A stretch of DNA of 64,000 bases, from assembly GCA_029990175.1 (NCBI GenBank), contig JARKIP010000033.1, positions 16,165,001 through 16,229,000 on the forward strand, written 5' to 3'. Shown here piece after piece: positions 55,893-64,000 of the stretch. Numbering within the stretch: the stretch's first letter is position 1; each line of letters begins with the position of its first letter. Under the pieces are notes generated by a model. It had not been told where the DNA came from and did not search any database. It saw only the letters and a list, made by a program, of their open reading frames with translations. The translations under genes and the position numbers were made by a program. This DNA comes from Petunia secreta. Taxonomy: Eukaryota > Streptophyta > Magnoliopsida > Solanales > Solanaceae.

Positions 55893-57235
55893 TGTTGCTC
55901 CCTAACACACATGCAAGTATACGTGGTCGACAAGTAATAAAGTGATAAATCGAGTATCGTTCCCACGAGGACTATTCAGACTGAATTCTAGCAAACAATT
56001 TATATAAACTATTCAAGGATCTTTTTCCAATAGTGAGGATTTTATTAACTAAAGAACAATAATTAAAATGGTAGAAGTGAATTCAAACAATAGAGCAAAA
56101 CTTGGTTGTTATCAATAATAAGGAGACGATCCAGGGTCAGAGTTACGAACAATCCAGTTGAGTTTTCTAATTGATTCCACTTCTCAAATCCCGGATTACT
56201 AACTAACAGAATAAATGTACCCATGAAAACCTTTCGATTCTTCACGGTCTATGCATCTACTGCAATCCCTATATGTCTATGGGTTGAATCACGTGCACGC
56301 ATTAACGAATTCTGTAATTAGTTAAACTAGGCGAGCAAGTATATGTCTATCCTACTCACAAATTGGTTCCCTGATGCCCGGGTTCACAAACTAGTCCTAC
56401 TCTTTCTTATTACGTAATTAAATTCCCTCTTTCGAGTTCAATCTATAAACCATAGATAATGCGTAATAATCTGGCCCTGACAATTACACAAGTGAAATCA
56501 AGAAAGAATAAGTAATCCGTTATGGGATTCAATTAATGGAAATCAATCTTCAAACATCAACTTTCATGTAATACTCTAACCCTATAACGATAGAATTAGC
56601 TACGCATACTCATAATAACAACACAAATATTTGATGAAATAATGAAGTAATGATGAAATAAATTAATGGAAGGAAGAAAAACCCTTGTTCAAGATGTTAT
56701 GAGCTCTCCAATTTGCTCCAAAGTCTGAACTCCTTTCAAAAACTAAGTAAAAGAGTATTTATAGAGTTTACAAACACCTAGTAATAAGTTAGACCCAAGC
56801 CTAGACGAAATAGGAAGTAAAAATCCGCACAAGGGCGCTATAACGGGCGCCCCGCGCCTCGTAACGCGCTGCCCAAGGCAGAACCCGTCGAAATCAGCCC
56901 GCTTTTGCCCTGCGCCACGTGAGAAATCGCACCACAGGCTGGGCGCTTTGCCTGGCGTGGCACGCCACCTATGGCGCCAGTGCATTTTCGTGTTTTCTTG
57001 CTCCTTTGCTCGCTTCGTGTCGTGCCTTCGTGTGTTCAATCCAATCCCCAATCAAAATCCAATCTTTTCTTGCTCGATCATGCTCTTTAAAGCTCCAATT
57101 GCACTGCATAACAACCTACATACACACGATATAAAATCAGTGCAAAACCACATTCATAAACTATAAAACGGGCGAATAACAAGCTCAAACATGCGGAAAT
57201 ATTAAGAAAATATAGGCATAAAATGCCTAACATCA
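55893..57235 (-). repeat. C: 5' LTR (right on the plus strand)
   Basis: Plus-strand TGTTGCTCCC to CTAACATCA. TATAAATA on the minus strand at 56764-56757, GC-rich island at about 56835-56980. Very similar to the left copy. Confidence 0.92.
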
Positions 57236-58586
57236 CTGGGTCCGGCGCTGGAACTAGCAACTCCACTCCGATGAAACCTGGGCAATTTGCTGAGTTCGTT
57301 CGACAACAACGGTTGAAGGACGAGGCTATTCGAAATGAAGCTATGGGCAATCCCCAAGCTACACAACACTTGGGCATATCCCCAAGCGCAACAACTAAAC
57401 TTGGCAATCCCCAAGCTGGTTATCAACACTTGGGCATTCTCCGAGGTGATAGAATGCCACTTCCAATGGCCCGAAGACAAGTTGTGGTCATTGATGAAGG
57501 GGTCGATGAAGGAGAATTTCCCGAGGTCGAACCTGAATATGAGCCACCATTCGTTCAACGAAGGAAGCCTCAATGAGGTCGTGGAAATTTCTGAGGTCGA
57601 GGCCGAGGCGCAAATGTTGATCGAAATATTGAGCGTGAGGCTGATGACTATTATGATGAGTATCCAGAGCCGATTCGAGGTGCTTGTGATTCAAATTTGA
57701 ATAGTGTCAAGATCACTATTCCACCCTTCAGAGGAACTAGTGATCCCGATCAATATATTGATTGGAAGCTTCAGTTGAAACGAATCTTCGAAACAAATGA
57801 GATGACCGAAGAGAGAAAAGTAGCACATGCTATTGCTTCATTCGAGGCATATGCATCGACATGGTGGGAGGCTGATAAAAGGTTGAGACGAAGGAATGCT
57901 TATCCCGAGGTGGAATAGTGATCTTGAAAAGAGCAATGGATGCTAAGTATGTTAATGCCAGATATCGGCAGGAACAACTTCAAAAACTCTTCGAGTTGAA
58001 AAAAGGGTCCAAATCGGTTTTAGAATACCATAATGAGTTCGAAATAATTCGATTGGCCCTTGACTGGGAAGAAGATGACGAGCAAGCCATCATTCGATTC
58101 AAAAATGGCTTGGCTCGAGGCTGGTAAAAGGTTGAGACGAAGGAATGCTTATCCCGAGATGGAATAGTGATCTTGAAAAGAGCAATGGATGCTAAGTATG
58201 TTAATGCCAGATATCGGCAGGAACAACTTCGAAAACTCTTCGAGTTGAAAAAAGGGTCCAAATCGGTTTTAGAATACCATAGTGAGTTCGAAATAATTCG
58301 ATTGGCCCTTGACTGGGAAGAAGATGACGAACAAGCCATCATTCGATTCAAAAATGGCTTGGCTCGAGATGTGTCGTCTCAATTGAGGCTGCATATGTAT
58401 CAAACTTTGGAAAATGTGTTTTATGCTGCCGTCGAAGCTGAGAAATGGGTGAAGGACGATAAAGCAAATCGATATCGAGGAGTCACAACGTCAACTTCTC
58501 TTAACCGAAGTAAAGAATGGAAGAGTCCGAGTCCAACAAGTGCGAACACTATTCGAGATCCGAAGAAACCCTTCGAGAGTGAGTGA
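57236..58586 (+). pseudogene. D: gag, remainder, with a 249-bp tandem duplication
   Basis: Resumes in frame after C (GSGAGTSNSTPMKPGQF). In-frame TGA at 57574 and 57592, both in an Arg/Gly-rich stretch where CGA would be expected. Capsid: NSVKITIPPFRGTSDPDQYI, IASFEAYASTWWEADKRLR. A frameshift with TAG follows near 57916, then KRAMDAKYVNARYRQEQL and VLEYH.EFEIIRLALDW appear twice because of the duplication. The second copy runs on to VSSQLRLHMYQTLENVFYAAVEAEKW and stops at 58586. No CCHC knuckle is present before the protease. Confidence 0.82.
57871..58368 (+). repeat. D: 249-bp tandem duplication in gag
   Basis: 57871-58119 and 58120-58368 differ at about five positions (for example GAGGTGGAA and GAGATGGAA; CTTCAAAAACTC and CTTCGAAAACTC). 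The unit length is a multiple of three, and both copies keep the TAG. Confidence 0.9.
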
Positions 58587-58599
58587 CCATTAACCAACT

Positions 58600-58985
58600 T
58601 TGAATCACAAGCACTCTCGAAGAAAAGGACAACCAAAGGGAAAATCTTTTCCATGCAAGATATCGAGTAAGGGGAAAAGTTTGTTCGATGATAATATATT
58701 CAGGTAGTTGTGCAAATGTGGTGAGCATAATTGGGATTACCTACCTCAAAGCATCCTCATCCTTACCGATTGCAATGGTTAAATGAGTGCGGAGAATTGA
58801 AGGTTGTCAAGAAAGTGTGGATCAAGTGCAAAGTTGGAAAATATCAAGATGAGATGATGTTCGATGTGATACCGATGCAAGCTTGTCCTTTTCTATTGGG
58901 TCGACCATGGCAGTATGATCGGTTGGTTATTTATAACGGGCGATCCAACACTTACACTGCTAAGCTCGGAGGGGAAAGTTTCATA
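58600..58985 (+). pseudogene. D: retropepsin domain, active site changed
   Basis: ENLFHARYRV-like text, then CSMIIYSGSCANVVS, where F has IIDSGSC: Asp replaced by Tyr. A frameshift near 58730 leads into the open frame starting 58731: YRLQWLNECGELKV, FDVIPMQACPFLLGRPWQYDRL. Inactive as a protease if the reading is right. Confidence 0.75.
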
Positions 58986-60302
58986 CCCAAGCCCTTGTCT
59001 CCGAAGCAAGTCAGCGAGGACTATAAACGGATGAAAGAATTGAAAGAAGTGGCCAAAGCTAAGTCTCCAGTTGTGACAAAAATTGTGGCCGAAGACAACA
59101 ACTCAACGCCCGAGGTAAGAAATATCTGTGCAATCATGCAACCGGGTGAGTATCTACGAGGCAACGACAACGATCAACTGATGATTTTCCTCGTGCACAA
59201 GGGTATCTTTCTAAACTCTAATGATGATTTTTCTACCGATAACCATTTGCCTAGTGCTATACAAAGTGTTTTCCAGGACTTCGAAGATATATTTCTCGAA
59301 GAAATGCCAGATGGATTACCTTCGTTGAGAGGAATCAAGCACCAAATTGACTTCGCACCGGGGTCTCAAATCTCCAACAAGCCTGCATACCGGTGTAATC
59401 CCGAAGACACTAAAGAGCTCCAAAGGCATGTGGATGAATTGCTGAACAAGGGCCTTGTTCGAGAGAGCTTGAGTCCTTGCGCCGTTCCTGTTATCCTTGT
59501 CCCGAAGAAAGATGGAACATGGCAACTGTGTGTTGATTGCCGAGCAGTCAACAAAATCACGGTAAAGTATCGTCATCCTATCCCTCGATTAGATGTCATG
59601 CTAGATGAGTTAAGTGGTTCTTCATGTTTTTCGAAGATAGGCCTCAGGTTCGGTTACCACCAAATCCGAATGAAACCCAGAGACGAGTGGAAAACTGCAT
59701 TCAAGTCCAAATTCGGTCTCTATGAATGGTTAGTGATGCCGTTTGGCCTCTCTAACGCACCGAGCACATTCATGCGACTGATGAACCATGTGCTCAAACC
59801 GTTCACAAATAAGTTTGTTGTCGTTTACTTCGATGACATACTTGTTTATAGTAAATATGTGGATGAACATGTCGAACACCTAAGGCTAGTACTTGATAAA
59901 CTTAGAGAAGAGAAGTTATATGCTAACTTCAAGAAATGTGCCTTTTGTGTCGAGCGTGTAGTCTTTTTTGGATTTTTTGTGAGTGCTAATGGTGTTGAAG
60001 TCGATGAGTCAAAAGTCGAGGCTATAAAATATAGGCCGACTCCAACCACGGTATCTCAAGTTCGTAACTTCCATGGCTTAGCTAGCCTTTACCGAAGGTT
60101 TGTTCGTGACTTTAGCACCATGGCAGCTCCTTTAGCTGAGCTGGTAAAGAAAGACCATCCATTTGTGTGGGGAGAGTCCCAAGAGAGGGCTTTCCAAGAG
60201 TTGAAACGGAGGCTTTGGTCTGCACCGTTGTTGCAACTTCCTGACTTCGGCAAAGCATTCGAGGTCGAGCGTCCGGAGTTGGGATCGGAGGAGTGCTCAT
60301 GA
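58986..60302 (+). pseudogene. D: reverse transcriptase and start of RNase H
   Basis: Continuous with the protease C-terminus. RT: EDIFLEEMPDGLPSLRGIKH, PVILVPKKDGTWQLCVDCRAVN, FSKIGLRFGYHQIRMK (the usual Asp of KIDLRSG reads Gly), FGLSNAPSTFMRLMN, YFDD (about 59828-59839). Then the connection and QLPDFGKAFEVE; a small deletion at about 60270 removes the first RNase H Asp region from the frame and the ORF ends at 60302. Confidence 0.85.
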
Positions 60303-61246
60303 AATAATCAAAGCCAATCGCTTATTTCAGCGAAAAGCTTAAGGGTGCAACCTTGAATTATTCTACGTATGACAAGGAAAATTATTCCCTCGTTCGAGCA
60401 CTCGCCCATTGTCAGCATTATTTGTGGCCGAGAGAGTTTGTGATTAAAAGCGATCATGAGTCTTTGAAACATCTCCGAGTCCAGGAGAAATTAAATCGAA
60501 GACATGCCAAGTGGGTGGAATGCATTGAGAGTTTTCCCTATGTAATTCATTACAAAAAGGGAAAAGACAATGTCGTGGCCGATGCGCTATCAAGGAAATT
60601 TGCCTTAGCGACCACTCTCGCCTCGAGGCTCATGGGATTCGAAAGCATCAAGCTGATGTACGAAGATGATCCCAAGCTGAAAAGCGTCCATGACGCAATC
60701 TTGAGTGGCCGAAGGGTTGAGAAGTATCAGTGGCACGATGGCTACCTCTTCAAGAATGGGAGGGTTTGTGTGCCTGTGTCATCATGGAGAGAGCTTTTGG
60801 TTCGAGAAGCTCACTCTGGAGGCTTGATGGGACACTTCTGTGTCGACAAAACTCTTGGTATCTTGACCGAGCAGTTCCATTGGGCAAAAATGCGAAGAGA
60901 TGTGGAAAAGCTTTGCAATACTTGTATAGATTGCAAGAAATCTAAATCGAGGTCCAACCCTCATGGTTTGTATACTCCGTTAACTATTCCTAATCGACCG
61001 TGGATTGATATATCTATGGATTTTGTTATGGGATTACCGAGGTTGGGGGGTGGACATGATAGCATCTTTGTCGTAGTCGGCCATTTTTCCAAAATGGCTC
61101 ACTTTATTCCTTGCAAGAAGTGTGATGACGCACAACACGTAGCTACTTTGTTTATTTCTAATGTGTTGAAGTTGCATGGTGTGCCTCGTACTATTGTGAT
61201 CGATCGAGACTCAAAATTCTTGAGTCATTTTTGGAAATGCCTATGA
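60303..61246 (+). pseudogene. D: RNase H end and integrase core
   Basis: From 60353 open: NYSTYDKENYSLVRALAHCQ, KSDHESLKHL, NVVADALSRK (RNase H end), then a linker and integrase: REAHSGGLMGHF..CNTCIDC zinc domain, DISMDFVMGLPR, VIDRDSKFLSHFW. Stop TGA 61244-61246 where the family has Trp. Confidence 0.85.
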
Positions 61247-61869
61247 GGTGCCCACGGCGCTAAGCTACTATTCTTGACGTCTTTCTATCCTCAAACTGAT
61301 GGACAGACCGAGGTAGTCAACCGAACCTTGGGAGCTCTGCTTCGAACTATGACCAAAGGTAAGGTCGGAAACTGGGCTGATCATTTGCCCGTGATGGAAT
61401 TTTCATACAATCGAACAGTGCATCGAATGATTGGAATGACTACGTTCAAATGTGTGCATGGTTTTAACCCTTTGATTCCACTTGATTTAACCCCATTGCC
61501 TCGATATTCTATTATTGATTTTGAAGGTACTCAGCGAGCCACTGCCTTGATCGAGTTGCATGCAAAGTTGAAGAAGAACCTCGAGGAAGCTTATGCAAAA
61601 GTTGCAATGAAGAAAAATAAGGGGCGCAAAAAGTTGGAATTAAAGAAGGGAGATTGGGTGTAGGTTCACTTCCGAAAGGAACGATTTCCGAACCAGCGGA
61701 AAGGGAAGTTGGCTCCTCGAGGGGATGGTCCGTTTCAAGTGCTGAACAAGATCAACAGCAATGCTTATGTGATCGATCTCCCAGGTGAGTATAATGTGTC
61801 CAACACCTTTAATGTTGCTGACTTAACTCCTTATGTTGTAGATCAAACATCGGAGGCTGAAGAGGGCTC
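61247..61869 (+). pseudogene. D: integrase end
   Basis: SFYPQTDGQTEVVNRTLGAL carries the third catalytic residue (Glu). WADHLPVMEFSYNRT, then KKNKGRKKLELKKGDWV and TAG 61661-61663 (Trp position), and FPNQRKGKLAPRGDGPFQVL, NAYVIDLPGEYNVSNTFNVA to the end. Same module order as F. Confidence 0.85.
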
Positions 61870-61905
61870 GATTTCGAGGATGAAATCTTCTCAAGAAGGG
61901 GAGGA
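61870..61905 (+). promoter_or_regulatory. D: pre-PPT hairpin and polypurine tract
   Basis: GATTTCG-AGGA-TGAAATC (61870-61887), seven pairs including one G-T next to the loop; 18 nt with CAAGAAGGGGAGGA, then the LTR. Here the pol frame may read through the hairpin. Confidence 0.7.
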
Positions 61906-62717
61906 TAATGCAGCCTGAACACATGTTGATCAAGTGTTCAATCCACCGAGGCCGATGACACGAAGCCAAGCCAAGCTATTGCATGACGTTCACATTCACT
62001 TTGGTTGGTCGGGAGAACGCAATCATTCCGAAGCTGATTGGCCGAGCTCAAGAACCGAAGGCTTCATCTGCAAGCTTGAGCTTGAAGAAGGAAGCGATCG
62101 ATCACCCAACCGAACACTCAACATCGACTCTGAAAAGTAAAGCAAAACAATCAACCGAAGGCAGAGCGTCCAATGTCAAAATATGTCAAACTGAACTACT
62201 GAGAACCGAAGTCAAGAGCTCGAGCTGAAGTTTTCAAAATTCAAGAGTTCGGTTGAAGGAGTAACCGAACACTCCGTTTACTCAGCCCTGCGCGGCTCAC
62301 TCCTATTGGTCATCTGTGACCATTTTACTATCTTGTCCCTAGAATAGTCTATATAAACTCCTTTACATTTCACTTATAAGTAGCTAGTGTTTTTGATGAA
62401 TATTTGATATAGCAGTTGCTATTGAATGTCTCCGATGGAGCCCGAACCCCGACGTGGGATTTTCAAAGAACTTATGTCATTCGGTGTTATCGTTTGAACA
62501 TTTTCTTCTTGGTCGTTCAATTGGCAAGAAGCATGTGCCTTCTTGAGGATTGTTGCTTAGCATTAGGTGCATCTTGATTCCATTTCAATCGAATCCGAGA
62601 CTAGTTCCTCGACGTTCTTTTGATTCGAAGCAAGATTTATCTTGCTTCTATTTTTTATTCTTGTTATTTTTTCACGTCTCTGGTTGTTAGATTTATCTCT
62701 AGATTTGGCTTGCACCA
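61906..62717 (+). repeat. D: 3' LTR
   Basis: TAATGCAGCCTGAAC (start TG mutated to TA) to TTGCACCA, 812 bp, TATATAAA at 62350-62357. Boundary fixed by alignment to 37131 and by acaag following. Confidence 0.9.
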
Positions 62718-62722
62718 ACAAG

Positions 62723-62880
62723 CCCCCATGTGAGAGATACGGAAGCTTAGTCCCCAACACTCGAATTGTTGTTAGTAGTTAATGAGTTTCTAGACGTGGT
62801 CTTGTATGATCTTCCAGGAGTACCACTACAACAGGATATTAATTTTGGTATTGATGTCCTCACCCCCCCCCCCCTATTCT
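62723..62880 (+). pseudogene. Gypsy pol scrap
   Basis: Around 62780-62865 one frame reads VNEFLDVVLYDLPGVPLQQD then INFGIDVLTP, matching the protease-RT junction text of Tekay-like elements (compare EYPDVFPDDLPGLPPMREIEF in E). It ends in 12 C (62863-62874). Nothing else of the element is recognisable. The first bases may belong to the relic at 36764. Confidence 0.5.
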
Positions 62881-64000
62881 GTTGCAAATTTATATCTATA
62901 TCTATATCTAATTGAGAACATAGACAAAGTGATGTGTCATGCTTCTGTGGCCATCATTCCACCAAAATATTAAGAAAACAATGTTTCTAAAAAGTGTTTC
63001 TTATCCTCTCACATATTTATGGCCAGCAATTCCATTTATTTTTTTCTTGATATTTTCCCCTTTATTATCGGTAGTGTGTCTCTTTGTATCATTATAAATT
63101 GTCCAAAGTTATGTATTTTAATTCAATGAACGTAAATGGAGCTAAATTAAATTTTGGAAGCTGAAAAGCTAATGGAAACAATTATTCATAAGTTACTTTT
63201 TCCTACATTCAAATTATAATAAATTTGGTAATTATGGTGTATAGTAAATAGGGTAGTAATAATTATTTGGAATATATTCCATTCAGAATTTGGGAAGACA
63301 CAAACCATTCACATTGTATATATTTCCCGATCTTTTACCTATTTGCCAAATAGAGGGACACAAATTCACTGCAAATTTTGGTACGCATGTGCGTTCATTT
63401 TGTTTCTTATTATTTTTTGCTCTATTCCTTTTTTCGAGCTGCTTTTTGACTCTTGAAATTTGTCAATATATTATTTTCCTGGCACAGTCAAGATCGGCAA
63501 ACCTGCAAGCCATATGCTTTTTGATAATCAGGCTCACAAAATGCTATATTTTGCTTCCTTTGTCAACATCGTCAAGGTTTTATAGCCTGAAGAAGGTTAT
63601 GTGGTCAGCTTTTATCTTGAAAAAACAAGGTCCTCCCTCTTTACTATTTGTTTAATCATATAATTTGAAAGGGTTGTATTGAGGTTATAATGTTGTTAAA
63701 TGCTTTTGTTTCAGGCTATAGTTATAATAAGACCGATTGATTACATCCAGTTGCTTGATGTACCTCACTATTCATTCCTCAAATAGATTCAAGTCTCCGA
63801 AACAGCTTATTAGAATTGAGATAATATTGTAGGAACCATTAAGATTAAGAGAACACCATACTCGTAAAATGATCCATTAGTATATATTCTTGCGTATACT
63901 AAAAAAAAATTAAAAATAGTTATCACCTTAAAAAATACAACTATATATATCAATGAATAATTGATAGTATTGTAGTCGGACTATATATTGTAGATAAATA
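62881..64000. other. AT-rich DNA, nothing recognised
   Basis: A short TATCTA repeat at about 62889-62910, then AT-rich sequence. One 121-codon open frame (63290-63655) is hydrophobic, has no family motif and no supporting context. I see no transposon signature and no gene I could defend. Confidence 0.5.

Larger units (their letters stand above)
39310..57235 (-). mobile_element. Element C: Athila-like non-autonomous element with gag and protease only, interrupted by E
   Basis: LTRs at 39310-40654 and 55893-57235, target duplication ctggg (39305-39309 and 57236-57240). Without E it is about 7.0 kb. On the minus strand: 5' LTR (right), Asp-tRNA-type PBS, gag, protease, post-pol hairpin, about 2 kb 3' UTR, pre-PPT hairpin, PPT, 3' LTR (left). 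RT, RNase H and integrase are absent: the protease runs straight into the sequence that in A follows integrase. It resembles known non-autonomous gag-bearing elements and would need pol proteins from a relative. Confidence 0.88.
37131..62717 (+). mobile_element. Element D: Ty3/gypsy retrotransposon, interrupted by C (and E inside C)
   Basis: LTRs of 812 bp each, target duplication acaag (37126-37130 and 62718-62722). Without C it is about 7.7 kb. PBS, leader, gag, protease, RT, RNase H, integrase, hairpin and PPT are in place. Protein sequence is close to F. Damage: gag duplicated in part, zinc knuckle missing, protease active site changed, several stops and frameshifts. Confidence 0.92.

Noticed and set aside
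63290..63655. 121-codon open frame at the right end, with a possible splice acceptor and short exon near 63716
   Set aside because: Hydrophobic, no family motif; joining via the AAG/GT donor near 63630 to the TTTCAG acceptor gives a stop within a few codons. Not enough to call a host gene.

Overview
The window is a plant nuclear genome segment made almost entirely of nested LTR retrotransposons. I recognise no host protein gene, rRNA or tRNA gene, CRISPR array or bacterial feature. The LTR type starting TGTCACGACCC, the Athila-like, Tekay-like and other Ty3/gypsy proteins, initiator-Met and Asp-tRNA primer sites, and a Stowaway-like MITE point to a dicot, most likely Solanaceae. The family is an inference from remembered LTR styles; no database was consulted.

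Layout, left to right. L (1-~2404, minus) is the 5' part of an element running off the left edge: LTR, initiator-Met primer site, leader and start of a pseudo-retropepsin gene. A MITE follows (~2403-2687), then LTR-like relic DNA. A (3953-22911, plus, TSD cacgt) is an Athila-like element with gag, protease, RT, RNase H, integrase and a downstream env-like ORF. Inside its gag sits B (6345-11713, plus, TSD gggta), a non-autonomous element carrying one long, unusual ORF. 22917-25029 is an old Tekay-like LTR relic that continues at 36201-36763 and was split by F (25035-36195, plus, TSD gaaac), a Ty3/gypsy element. F's integrase is split by G (31006-34799, TSD gaggc), a solo LTR. 36764-37130 is an old C-type LTR relic split by D (37131-62717, plus, TSD acaag). 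D's gag is split by C (39310-57235, minus, TSD ctggg), an Athila-like element reduced to gag and protease. C's gag is split by E (44229-55148, minus, TSD ataaa), a fairly young Tekay-like chromovirus with 2.83-kb LTRs. The right end (62723-64000) holds a gypsy pol scrap and AT-rich DNA with nothing recognisable.

Seven insertions have exact 5-bp target duplications, so the order of events can be read directly: E into C into D, G into F, B into A. All coding regions carry stops or frameshifts; E is the least damaged.

Most notable observations: (1) in all six elements whose 3' LTR junction can be seen (A-F), an 18-nt hairpin (7-bp stem, 4-nt AGGA-like loop) ends exactly 18 or 19 nt before the 3' LTR, with unrelated stem sequences between families; (2) B and L encode a retropepsin-fold protein with a lost or altered active site, B without any gag, RT or integrase; (3) leaders of several elements carry 5'- and 3'-splice-site-like signals just before the first ATG; (4) five LTR families each have a private GC-rich repeated word just upstream of the TATA box, often repeated elsewhere in the same element; (5) A's env-like ORF has its own TATA box and an intron-like leader.
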